Source: Bacteroidota bacterium
GTDB lineage: Bacteria > Bacteroidota > Bacteroidia > B-17B0 > Aurantibacillaceae
Length of the DNA: 50,938 nt
NCBI GenBank assembly: GCA_019638705.1
Contig: JAHBTI010000023.1
Coordinates: 1 to 50,938, forward strand
Reading direction: 5' to 3'
Shown in pieces: positions 32,166 through 39,564 of the stretch. The number at the start of each line of letters is the position of its first letter. Within the stretch, counting starts at the first letter, position 1. The position numbers and the translations under genes were made by a program. The notes beneath the pieces were generated by a model. It did not search any database, was not told the DNA's origin, and saw only the letters and a list, made by a program, of their open reading frames with translations.

Positions 32166-33569
32166 TTAAAACAAGTTTACCGTTATTACTGCACCCGATT
32201 TTACTTCAAAGTTTTTTTCAACGGTTTTTAAAGTTTCTTTTGAAAACCCTGTTCTGAAAACGGCTTTGTATTTACCCGGTTGCAGGTAAACGGTTTCGCC
32301 TTTTAAATTTGGTTTCAGATTACACACCCACGTTACCTGTTTGCCGTTATCCACATAAATGCTGCCATAGCCTATTTCGGGCTTACTAAACTGTACACTG
32401 CCGCTTGCAGGAATTTTTATGGTATTGGTGCTGCTTTGTTTTATTTCTACATCTTTCATGTAAATGCGCGGCAGGGTTAAAACTTCCAAATCATATTTTC
32501 CTGTAATGTATTTTTCGGTTTTGTTAAAGTCTTGTATGTTCAGGGTTTTCATGTCGCCACCTTTGCGAACAATGGTTGCAGGAAAAATTTTATTGCTGTT
32601 TACACCTTCTAAATCCAAGTGCATAAAGCCTTGCGGAGCATCAACAGGAATGGTGTTGTGTTTGCCTTTTACAATGCTGATGTTTTTTTTCTCTTGCGGC
32701 GGAATGCTGTGAACAACCAAATCGTATTTCAAATTCGGGTCAAGGATTAATGTGTCGGGATTGCCGCGCGTGTTAATGGTGTGCAGGTAATTGTATTTTA
32801 CTTTGTTTGTGCCTGCCTCGTAAAAAGTCATGTTTACATCGGTTTCGGTAGGTTTTTTGTCTGTGTCCAATAAGTCCACCTGCACGGTGGTTTGCGTAAG
32901 TGCTTCTGTAATTACCAAATTCAGCACATCACGAAAATTGGCTTCGTTACTTACATCATAAAATTTGCCTATGCAGCCCATAACATCCATAAACTTTAGG
33001 TCTAAGCCAAGCCCGATGACAAAAGGACGCAAAAAAATGCCTTGTCGCTGCATCATTAAACTCACTTCGCAGGGATTACCGCCACATTCTTCAATACCGT
33101 CTGTAATTAACACAATCATGTTTCGGCAATTATCGCAGGGCGGAAAATCGTTTTTGGCGGCTTCACCCAAAGAGTACGCAATAGGTGTAGTTCCCAAAGG
33201 CTCTAAGCGTAAAATGCGTTGCTTTATTTTAAGCGCGTTTGTTTTTGCGGCGGCAAAAGGCACTTCCAACTGACTGTCTTTACAGTTGCGTTCGGGTCTG
33301 AAAAAAGTAGTATGTCCGTAGCAGCGCAAAGCAATTTCAAGGTCGGGTACGTTTTTAAGGCTGTCCATAAATTCGCCCATTACTTTTTTTGCCACTTCAA
33401 TTCTTGTGTTGTTGTTCCATATAGAGTACATACTGTACGAATCGTCAAACACAAACAATATACGGTTAGTTACGTTTTGAGATTTAAGATTTAAGAACGA
33501 TGAAGTGAGAAGTATAAAGACAAACAGTTTTAAGTTTTTAGTTTTTAGTTTTGAATATTTGCGAAACAT
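32166..33569 (-). CDS. Secreted VWA-domain protein
   Basis: A 467-residue protein with a signal peptide (hydrophobic LFVFILLTSSFLNLKSQ) and a von Willebrand A domain in residues of about 33-220. The MIDAS residues are visible in LFVFDDSYSMYS (D-x-S-x-S), in GTTPIAYSLGEAA and in LITDGIEECGG. C-terminal beta-rich segments follow (LYQPGKYKAV-like strands, VYLQPGKYKAVFRTGF). Cysteines in CDNCRN and CGGNPCEV may form disulfides. It probably binds a protein partner at the cell surface. Exact role unknown. Confidence 0.82.
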   Translation of the reverse strand: MFRKYSKLKTKNLKLFVFILLTSSFLNLKSQNVTNRILFVFDDSYSMYSIWNNNTRIEVAKKVMGEFMDSLKNVPDLEIALRCYGHTTFFRPERNCKDSQLEVPFAAAKTNALKIKQRILRLEPLGTTPIAYSLGEAAKNDFPPCDNCRNMIVLITDGIEECGGNPCEVSLMMQRQGIFLRPFVIGLGLDLKFMDVMGCIGKFYDVSNEANFRDVLNLVITEALTQTTVQVDLLDTDKKPTETDVNMTFYEAGTNKVKYNYLHTINTRGNPDTLILDPNLKYDLVVHSIPPQEKKNISIVKGKHNTIPVDAPQGFMHLDLEGVNSNKIFPATIVRKGGDMKTLNIQDFNKTEKYITGKYDLEVLTLPRIYMKDVEIKQSSTNTIKIPASGSVQFSKPEIGYGSIYVDNGKQVTWVCNLKPNLKGETVYLQPGKYKAVFRTGFSKETLKTVEKNFEVKSGAVITVNLF

Positions 33570-33666
33570 GATTTACTCTAATTAAAAATTAAACACTCAA
33601 AAATTTAGTAATCCCCAATTATGTTATTTGCAATTTACAGATTGAACTTAGGATTGTTGTTATTCT

Positions 33667-33852
33667 CTAATGTGTTTTGCTTTGCAAATCCTTAACCAAT
33701 TCCATCAACATTTTACGGTCTTCACGGTTGCTTTTCAGTTCTTCCGTAACTTCTTTTACCTCTTCCATTTTTAAATAGTTAAGGCTTTTTAAAAACTCCA
33801 ATAGTTTTTTGGCTTCTTTGGTTTTTAAATCAATATCTAAGGTGTAAGTCAT
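33667..33852 (-). CDS. Small helical protein, unknown
   Basis: A 61-residue charged protein (MTYTLDIDLKTKEAKKLLEF, EVKEVTEELKSNREDRKML) that begins with a strand and continues as helices. This is the composition of small antitoxin-like DNA-binding proteins, but there is no toxin gene next to it. It is weakly supported by length alone; a strand-helix-helix pattern and good codon use make it plausible. Confidence 0.5.
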   Translation of the reverse strand: MTYTLDIDLKTKEAKKLLEFLKSLNYLKMEEVKEVTEELKSNREDRKMLMELVKDLQSKTH

Positions 33853-33908
33853 GGCAAAAAGTATTTAGCCAAATTTACTGAATAAATTTTTATTGCAGGT
33901 TTCTTTAG

Positions 33909-34232
33909 ATTTTCTCACAAATTAATCCTGTGGTGGAAGTGAAGTTTGCCAAAGAAAAAGGACAAGACATTCCCGAAGAAGTGTTGAACATGGTAAAATT
34001 TAGTCCTGTGGTGAACATGAAAGCCAAAGGCAAAAAACTGACTTCATACAAAGTGAAAGAAATTAATTTGCGTGAGCCTGAAGAAATAAAAGCCGCGCGA
34101 AAATTTTTATCAAATGCCGATGATGAAAAAACAGGACTTTCACCTATGGAACTTCACCGCCGCGCTATGGAAAAATTAAACAAAAGCAATTTAGACGATT
34201 TTGACGGCGGGGGGCAGGGGACGTTGTTTTAA
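33909..34232 (+). pseudogene. Remnant of the 3' end of a topoisomerase IV subunit A (parC) gene
   Basis: The frame has no ATG; the first possible start is GTG at 33930 and an in-frame TAG precedes 33909. The product reads NPVVEVKFAKEKGQDIPEEV, VNMKAKGKKLTSYKVKEINL and ends DDFDGGGQGTLF. This is the way ParC C-termini of Bacteroidota end (VKGIKAxGNQLTxxKxKxINL and an acidic tail ending in LF, from memory of the family). The catalytic and beta-propeller parts are absent. I read it as a decayed duplicate or a rearrangement scar. A small independent protein starting at GTG remains possible. Confidence 0.5.
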
Positions 34233-34260
34233 AAGCCCCCAACCCCCAAAGGGGGCTTTG
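34229..34260. repeat. GC-rich mirrored repeat
   Basis: AAAAGCCCCCAACCCCC is mirrored by AAAGGGGGCTTT. It is the same kind of unit as at 22185-22252 by the end of hldD. Confidence 0.6.
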
Positions 34261-34270
34261 CAAGACATAA

Positions 34271-34303
34271 AAAAATCGTTTCAAAATTTTGAAACGGTTT
34301 TTT
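34271..34303 (+). terminator. Rho-independent terminator
   Basis: CGTTTCAAAA (34277-34286) and TTTTGAAACG (34287-34296) are perfect mirrors with no spacer, followed by GTTTTTTT. It is flanked by A and T runs on both sides and so could work in both directions. Confidence 0.7.
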
Positions 34304-34379
34304 GTAGAGACACGCCTTTTTCAAATACCGCTTGCGGAACGAGAGCAGTTGTGAAGAATAAACTCTCTAATATATCATT

Positions 34380-34859
34380 TTAAAATAACACACTACCATA
34401 CTTGGTTAATACATAAATAATAATAGATATACTTGATAGTATAAATATTACTATTTGTGAGTAAAATAATCTTATCGTTAGTATCTCATAAAAATTCATT
34501 TTCTTTTTAGCATTTTCTATTTCCTCATCACTAATATTTCTATCTTTTTGTTTTTGCTGTAACCTAATTTTCTTTGCGGTTATTTTAAAATCAAAAAATC
34601 TACTTATCGAGGCAAATATTCCTACAATTACAGAAATGGAGGTAAATATTAAAGATGTGGTGAAGAAACAATTTTTTATAAAGTAAGGTTGTTCTAATTT
34701 TTGGAAAAGAAAAGCAAGCATTCCTAAAGAGTAGGTCAAAAACAGATTTATAATCACCGAAAAGTAGTTTCTTCTAATGCTGTCCCACCTTATAAATCTT
34801 TTTTTAAATCTATCGTTTTTTTCTTTTTCAGAATTAGTTAAACTTTCACTTGAACCCAT
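34380..34859 (-). CDS. Small multi-pass membrane protein, unknown
   Basis: From the ATG at 34859 the product is 159 residues. A charged N-terminus (SEKEKNDRFKKRFIRWD) is followed by two membrane helices (YFSVIINLFLTYSLGMLAF, CFFTTSLIFTSISVIVGIFA), a charged helical segment (KITAKKIRLQQKQKDRN) and one or two more helices (IVIFILSSISIIIYVL). The DNA is very AT-rich compared with neighbours, suggesting recent acquisition. No family recognised. Confidence 0.6.
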   Translation of the reverse strand: MGSSESLTNSEKEKNDRFKKRFIRWDSIRRNYFSVIINLFLTYSLGMLAFLFQKLEQPYFIKNCFFTTSLIFTSISVIVGIFASISRFFDFKITAKKIRLQQKQKDRNISDEEIENAKKKMNFYEILTIRLFYSQIVIFILSSISIIIYVLTKYGSVLF

Positions 34860-34897
34860 AATTATTAATTCTATCAAGTTTATTTTGTTGTAATTAT

Positions 34898-35296
34898 TTA
34901 TTTATACGGGTCATCTCTTCTACCCTCAATTAATCCTTTTCTATAACCGTAGGAATAACCGTTGCTATAGGTATATTCACCATTACTTGGAGGATAAATA
35001 ACACCTACTACACAAGGTAATAAAACATTACTGTTTTGTCCGTCTCTATAACCATACTTATAACCTTCAGCATAACCATTTTCGTATTCTCTTTTTTGAA
35101 TATCATTTTCATATTCGTGTTGAGTGGTATTTTGTCTCTTATTGGTTTGATAAGTATTATTGTGTTGTTGATAATTTGGGGGATTTATGGGGTGATATTG
35201 ATAGTTCGGACTTCCCCATTGTATTTGCGTATGTCTATTTACTTGTGCTGTTATATTAAGTGTGAATAGACTTAATAAGATTATTAATTTTTTCAT
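34898..35296 (-). CDS. Secreted Tyr/Asn/Gln-rich protein
   Basis: A 132-residue protein with signal peptide MKKLIILLSLFTLNITAQ, then low-complexity text rich in Tyr, Asn, Gln and Gly. Two similar units occur at the end: GYAEGYKYGYRDGQNSN and NGYSYGYRKGLIEGRRDD, which contain GYxxGYxxGxxxGxR-like periodicity. No catalytic motif. Strongly AT-rich, as is the gene after it. Confidence 0.55.
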   Translation of the reverse strand: MKKLIILLSLFTLNITAQVNRHTQIQWGSPNYQYHPINPPNYQQHNNTYQTNKRQNTTQHEYENDIQKREYENGYAEGYKYGYRDGQNSNVLLPCVVGVIYPPSNGEYTYSNGYSYGYRKGLIEGRRDDPYK

Positions 35297-35418
35297 TTTT
35301 AATTGTTTTTTAGTCTTGCGAGTATAATCTTTAAAATTATATTAAACAACTAATAGTTTATATTTATATAAACTAATATGTTATTGCAGTGGCTTTCAGA
35401 GTATTATAAATTCGCTTT

Positions 35419-35742
35419 GTGAGTGGTATCGGAAAAAAATTAAAAACGTACAGATTGAAAAGCGGATTTACGCAAGAAGAATTAGCGGCAAAACTCAATA
35501 TTTCATTTCAGTCGTACAGCAAAATAGAAAGAGATATAACCGATATTAATTTATCGCGCCTTTTGCAAATAGCTAAGATTTTAAAAATTCAGCCCGCGTT
35601 GTTTTTTGAAGCAAATGACAGTAATTCCGAAAAAACAATTAATGAATTGCAACAAACTATTTCTAAAAAGAATGATGAAATTATGTCTTTGCAACAACAG
35701 TTAATTACTGCGCTTTCCAAACAAATAAAAAATGCGACCTAA
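35419..35742 (+). CDS. XRE-family helix-turn-helix regulator
   Basis: A 107-residue DNA-binding protein. Residues 4 to about 60 are a Cro/C1-type HTH (KLKTYRLKSGFTQEELAAKL, FQSYSKIERDITDINLSRLL). The C-terminal 45 residues are a coiled coil (INELQQTISKKNDEIMSLQQ), probably for dimerisation. The start is GTG at 35419; no ATG is available. It stands alone and ends in a terminator hairpin. It is a common architecture in Bacteroidota, with unknown targets. Confidence 0.85.
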   Translation: MSGIGKKLKTYRLKSGFTQEELAAKLNISFQSYSKIERDITDINLSRLLQIAKILKIQPALFFEANDSNSEKTINELQQTISKKNDEIMSLQQQLITALSKQIKNAT

Positions 35743-35762
35743 AAAAGTCGCATTTAATTTTT
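35730..35762. terminator. Bidirectional terminator hairpin
   Basis: AAATGCGAC (35730-35738) pairs with GTCGCATTT (35747-35755), with A and T runs at both sides. The regulator's stop codon lies in the loop (35740-35742), and the protease gene ends 22 bases past the stem on the other strand. Confidence 0.8.
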
Positions 35763-35776
35763 GTATGAAATTGAAA

Positions 35777-36874
35777 TTAATTCTGCTTATACACCAACAC
35801 ATTAAACACATACGGATTAATGCGTTTTATTTGTTCGGTGCGTTTCAAATTTTTTAGTGATGAAGCAGTTTTTTTGTTTGTTTGAAGCAAATCTTGTTTG
35901 GTACTGTCGGTGGCTGCATTATTTATGGCACTTAAAATATGGCAGGCTTTCACGGCAAAACCTGTGGCTTCCGCACCTGTAATTTTTCCGCGAATAACGC
36001 CCACAATATTTCCGTTTTCATCTAATAAGGGACTGCCGCTGTTACCCGGATTTACGGGAATTGAAATTTGATACATACTTGTATCGTTTGAATAACCGCT
36101 CAATGCACTCAACGAGCCTTCGCCGTAAACCATTTCGCGGCGCGGATAACCAAGCGTAAATACTTTTTCGCCCACGTCAGATGTTTTTTCTTTCAGCGAA
36201 AAAGGCACTTGCCAGTTTTTCACCAAACTGTCATTTTCAATTTTAAGAATTGCCATATCCAACCGCTCATCGCTCAAAATAAGTTTGGTGTAGGTTCTTT
36301 CAAGCGTATTGTTTTGAATAAAAATGCTGTCAGCCCCTTTTACCATGTGCAAACTCGTAACAACGTAACCTTTGTTGTTCAACGCAAAAGCACTGCCTTC
36401 CAAATTGGCAGGCGCGTAAACCGCTGCTTTTTTTCCGTTTTTCATGGCGCGTACAATGCCGTCGTTTGAGGCTTTTATTTGCATTACCACGCGGTTCAAA
36501 TCGGTAATCTGATTGCTTTGTTGTTTTAATAAATAACCGCCTGTGCTTAATACTGCCACCGTACTCAACACCGCAATAAACGCCGTAGCGGCGGCAATCA
36601 CAATCATTCTGCCGTTTCTTCCCGCAAACGTTTCTTGGCGGTGAATGGAAATTATTTTTGCATCATCGCCAAATTCTTTTTGGTGAATGTCTTTCAGCGT
36701 TTGTTTTAATTCTGCTTTTTCGGCTTGGGCGTTCAGGGCTTCCAACAGTATTTTGTGTTCTTGAAAAGCAGCAGCAAACACGCCGTCAGTTGCAATGCGC
36801 AGGTCAAAATTTATTTTGTCTTCCACACTTAATTTACCCTGAAGGTAATCGTCAAATATATCGGTAACTCTCAT
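35777..36874 (-). CDS. Anti-sigma-like membrane protein fused to a trypsin-like serine protease domain
   Basis: A 365-residue protein. Residues 1-88 are a cytoplasmic helical domain (MRVTDIFDDYLQGKLSVEDK) of the sort found in anti-sigma regulators. Residues 89-117 form one membrane helix. The rest is extracytoplasmic, with a trypsin/HtrA-like fold whose catalytic triad is His176 (TSLHMVKG), Asp205 (DERLDMAILKI) and Ser278 (PGNSGSPLLD). No PDZ domain is visible. The gene follows the sigma factor by five bases and probably controls it. A protease outside and a sigma-binding domain inside is an unusual way to sense envelope stress. Confidence 0.82.
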   Translation of the reverse strand: MRVTDIFDDYLQGKLSVEDKINFDLRIATDGVFAAAFQEHKILLEALNAQAEKAELKQTLKDIHQKEFGDDAKIISIHRQETFAGRNGRMIVIAAATAFIAVLSTVAVLSTGGYLLKQQSNQITDLNRVVMQIKASNDGIVRAMKNGKKAAVYAPANLEGSAFALNNKGYVVTSLHMVKGADSIFIQNNTLERTYTKLILSDERLDMAILKIENDSLVKNWQVPFSLKEKTSDVGEKVFTLGYPRREMVYGEGSLSALSGYSNDTSMYQISIPVNPGNSGSPLLDENGNIVGVIRGKITGAEATGFAVKACHILSAINNAATDSTKQDLLQTNKKTASSLKNLKRTEQIKRINPYVFNVLVYKQN

Positions 36875-36879
36875 TTTAT

Positions 36880-37467
36880 TTATCTTTCTTCTTGTTCTAC
36901 GTTCGTTTTATCAAAAAAATATTTCTTTAACCGTTGTAAACACTTGTACTTTTGATTTTTTGCATTGTCGGCATTGGTGTAACCGAATTTGTCGGCTATT
37001 TCTTCCATACTCAGTTTTTGCACATAAAAGTCTTTTATCAGCGTGGCGCAAGGTTCGCCCAGTTCCTGCAAGCTTTTGTTCATCTTTTCAATGTCCATTT
37101 CTTTTTGCACGTACTCTGTCATGTCTTCGCTTACGTCCATAACATCTTCCTCTTGGTTTTCGCTGAACAAAAATGTTTTGCCGTTTTTTTTGAGCTGCTT
37201 TAACCACAAACGTTTTGCTATGGAATAAATATACGTTTGCAATTGCGCACTCAGCTCAAATTCGGGCTTGCGCACATTTTGGTACAGAATAATAATGGTT
37301 TCCTGATAAATGTCTTGCGCTGCCTCCTGGCTGCCGCTGTTGTTTACAATAAATTTAAGAACGATGGTGTAATACTTTTTATACAGCGCGTTCAGCACAT
37401 GGCTGTCGCCGCAGCGCAAACCCTCCACAAACTCTAAGTCGCTAAACTGCACTTTGGTTTTTGCCAT
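36880..37467 (-). CDS. RNA polymerase ECF-type sigma factor
   Basis: From ATG 37467 (MAKTKVQFSDLEFVEGLRCG) the product is 195 residues. Region 2 is ALYKKYYTIVLKFIVNNSGS followed by AAQDIYQETIIILYQNV and YIYSIAKRLWLKQLKK. Region 4 is LIKDFYVQKLSMEEIADKFGYT and AKNQKYKCLQRLKKYF. It sits five bases before the membrane protease gene, which has an anti-sigma-like head, so the two form a sensing pair. A -7 element lies about 30 bases upstream of the ATG. The extension to 37500 would overlap that element. Confidence 0.88.
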   Translation of the reverse strand: MAKTKVQFSDLEFVEGLRCGDSHVLNALYKKYYTIVLKFIVNNSGSQEAAQDIYQETIIILYQNVRKPEFELSAQLQTYIYSIAKRLWLKQLKKNGKTFLFSENQEEDVMDVSEDMTEYVQKEMDIEKMNKSLQELGEPCATLIKDFYVQKLSMEEIADKFGYTNADNAKNQKYKCLQRLKKYFFDKTNVEQEER

Positions 37468-37497
37468 ATCGCTGTTGTGATTAATACGTTTTGTTTT

Positions 37498-37505
37498 CAA
37501 AGGTA
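37498..37505 (-). promoter_or_regulatory. -7 promoter element of the sigma factor gene
   Basis: On the minus strand TACCTTTG fits TAnnTTTG and is 30 bases upstream of the ATG at 37467. No TTG is seen at the -33 position, so this promoter may be weak or need an activator, for example autoregulation by the sigma factor itself. Confidence 0.45.
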
Positions 37506-37603
37506 ACCTGTTTTAAACTTTAATTTGTGAAAAAACTACTAAGAGAAAATTCTAAATCCTAAATTATATCTCAACTTTAATCCGTGCAATTTACAAAAAG
37601 AAG

Positions 37604-37786
37604 TTGTCTAAAGTTCCCTGTCACTTCGAGTAGCCCGAAGAATGAGGGCGTATTCTTTGTCATTTCGAGTAGCCGACGACAGGAGGCGTATCGAGAAATG
37701 ATTTTACGACTTCAGTTCTCGATAAGGTTTGCAAAGAGGCAGCAAACCTACTCGAACTGACAATTCTTTTATTGGATTTTAGACAA
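37604..37786. mobile_element. MITE-like element copy 2
   Basis: Inverse copy of 27297-27474. The right end GGATTTTAGACAA (37774-37786) is identical to that of copy 1, and the left end begins TTGTCTAAA before diverging (GTTCCC against ATCCCC in copy 1). Beyond the ends AAG and CTT are also mirrored. Internal words CACTTCGAGTAG, GAATGAGGGCGTATTC and GCCGACGACAGGAGGCGTAT are shared in reverse complement. It fills most of the 440-base gap between the sigma factor and the next lipoprotein gene. The remainder (37787-37908) is AT-rich leader with nothing else recognised. Confidence 0.8.
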
Positions 37787-37908
37787 CTTAAAAATTAAAC
37801 TAACTGATTTTCAAAATATTAAATATTATTTCTAAAATTTTTTTATTTTTTTGGGTTACTATTTCTTTAATGAGGTATAAACGTGAAATCAATTAAAAAA
37901 TATAAAAA

Positions 37909-38100
37909 ATGAAAAAAGTATTCTCAATTATCGCTGTGGCTGCTGTAGCTACATTCGTTGCTTGCGGTTCTGCAAAAGAAGAAAAAGCAACTGAAGAAAC
38001 TGTTGCTACTGAAACCGTTGAAACTGTTGTTGAAGAAGTTATTGCTGATTCAACTGCTGCTCCGGCTGAAGAAGCTGCTGCTCCTGCAGAAGCACACTAA
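37909..38100 (+). CDS. Small lipoprotein with acidic low-complexity tail
   Basis: A 63-residue protein with a lipoprotein signal (IAVAAVATFVACG) and a mature part of only about 45 residues made of Glu, Thr, Val and Ala (EETVATETVETVVEEV, APAEEAAAPAEAH). Such tiny acidic lipoproteins are common and highly expressed in Bacteroidota; the function is unknown. The A-rich leader and strong terminator downstream fit high expression. Confidence 0.75.
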   Translation: MKKVFSIIAVAAVATFVACGSAKEEKATEETVATETVETVVEEVIADSTAAPAEEAAAPAEAH

Positions 38101-38123
38101 TTTTTGTGTTTAGTTAGCTGATT

Positions 38124-38160
38124 AGCCTCAAAGCATTGCTTTGGGGCTTTTCTGTTTTTT
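38124..38160 (+). terminator. Rho-independent terminator
   Basis: AGCCTCAAAGC (38124-38134) pairs with GCTTTGGGGCT (38138-38148) around ATT with one G:T pair, followed by a T run. Confidence 0.85.
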
Positions 38161-38200
38161 TTAAGTAGTTTTGTTTCTTAATTTTTTAAAATTAATGTTT

Positions 38201-38422
38201 ATGAACAAATCAATTTTATTTTCCGCGTTGGCTTTTGTGCTAATCCTTGCCTCTTGCGGTCCGGCTGCCGAAGACAGAAAAGCCATGGTGTTGCGCGCCA
38301 AAGTATTTCAAGATTCTATTGCCAACGCCATTGCGGCACAAATGAACGAAGCCGAAGCTCCTGAAAATCAAAAACCGCTTACAGGTGCGCCAAATCCCTC
38401 GCCTACGGCGGGCATCAAATAA
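38201..38422 (+). CDS. Small lipoprotein
   Basis: From ATG 38201 the product has 73 residues with a lipoprotein signal (ILFSALAFVLILASCG) and a short helical mature part (RKAMVLRAKVFQDSIANAIA) ending in a Pro-rich tail. Another ATG at 38195 would add two residues. It is nine bases upstream of mrp, so the two may be co-transcribed. Function unknown. Confidence 0.7.
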   Translation: MNKSILFSALAFVLILASCGPAAEDRKAMVLRAKVFQDSIANAIAAQMNEAEAPENQKPLTGAPNPSPTAGIK

Positions 38423-38431
38423 TTTTTCAAC

Positions 38432-39511
38432 ATGGAAATTACCGTTGAAAAAGTAATAGATGCCTTGCGTTATGTTGATGACCCCGACTTGAAAAAAGAC
38501 TTGGTTACGCTCAACATGATAAAAGATGTAGCCGTAAGCGGAAAAAACATTTCGTTTACCGTTGTTTTAACCACGCCCGCCTGTCCCATGAAGGACATGA
38601 TACACAATGCCTGCATGAATGCTATTTTGCATTTTGTGGACAAGGAAGCGCAGGTAAAAATCAACATGACTTCTAACGTTACCACCAAAAAAGGAAAAGA
38701 CGAAACCACCCTGCGCGATGTGAAAAATATTATTGCGGTGGCGAGCGGAAAAGGTGGTGTGGGTAAAAGCACAATTGCCGCAAACTTGGCTTTGGGCTTG
38801 GCAAGGCAGGGCGCAAAAGTGGGTTTGGTGGACGCCGATATATACGGACCGTCGCAACACATTATGTTTGGCGTGGAACACGATAGTCCCGCTGCCGCCG
38901 ACTTTAACGGACAGCGTAAAATGGCTCCAGTAGAAAGTTACGGCGTAAAAATAAATTCAATCGGGTTTATGGCAGGACCAAATCAGCCAATTGCCCTGCG
39001 CGGACCAATGGCAACCAAAGCCCTTTCGCAATTATTTTACGATACCGTTTGGGGCGAATTGGATTATTTAATTGTGGATTTGCCGCCCGGCACAGGCGAT
39101 ATACAAATCAGTTTGTGCAGCCAGGTTCCCTTAACGGGTGCGGTAGTGGTGTGTACGCCGCAAGATGTGGCAATTTCCGATGCAAGAAAAGGCATTGCTT
39201 TGTTTCAGTTGGAACAGGTAAAAGTGCCTGTGCTCGGTTTAATAGAAAACATGGCTTGGTTTACACCCGAAGAATTACCAAACAATAAATATTACATCTT
39301 TGGCAAAGACGGCGTAAAACATTTAGCCGAAGAATTAAATGTTCCCTTAATTGCACAGTTACCTTTAGTGCAAAGCATACGCGAAGCGGCTGATGCCGGT
39401 CGCCCTGCCGTGTTGCAGGAAAACACACCCCAAGCACAAGCCTTTATTGAAACGGCTCAAAACGTAGCGCAACAAGTAGCTATTAGAAATGCGGAAACGG
39501 CAGTGGTATGA
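38432..39511 (+). CDS. mrp: Mrp/NBP35-family ATP-binding iron-sulfur carrier
   Basis: A 359-residue P-loop ATPase that carries and transfers Fe-S clusters to apoproteins. Residues 1 to about 90 are a DUF59/MIP18-like domain (VIDALRYVDDPDLKKDLVTL, TPACPMKDMI). The ATPase part has the deviant Walker A GKGGVGKSTIAANLALGL, DADIYGPSQHIM, and LDYLIVDLPPGTGDIQ. The C-terminal pair of cysteines (CxxC) seen in many homologues is absent: MAWFTPEELPNNKYYIFG occupies that position. Such forms are known in Bacteroidota. Confidence 0.93.
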   Translation: MEITVEKVIDALRYVDDPDLKKDLVTLNMIKDVAVSGKNISFTVVLTTPACPMKDMIHNACMNAILHFVDKEAQVKINMTSNVTTKKGKDETTLRDVKNIIAVASGKGGVGKSTIAANLALGLARQGAKVGLVDADIYGPSQHIMFGVEHDSPAAADFNGQRKMAPVESYGVKINSIGFMAGPNQPIALRGPMATKALSQLFYDTVWGELDYLIVDLPPGTGDIQISLCSQVPLTGAVVVCTPQDVAISDARKGIALFQLEQVKVPVLGLIENMAWFTPEELPNNKYYIFGKDGVKHLAEELNVPLIAQLPLVQSIREAADAGRPAVLQENTPQAQAFIETAQNVAQQVAIRNAETAVV

Positions 39512-39515
39512 GAAA

Positions 39516-39552
39516 TTTATTCGCGCGGCGGCTTTGCCGCCGCGCGAATAAA
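39516..39552. terminator. Perfect 17-bp hairpin between convergent genes
   Basis: TTTATTCGCGCGGCGGC (39516-39532) and its exact complement GCCGCCGCGCGAATAAA (39536-39552) enclose TTT. With T and A runs at both ends it should terminate both mrp and the convergent TPR gene. It is far more GC-rich than its surroundings. Confidence 0.9.
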
Positions 39553-39564
39553 CTGCGAATACAT

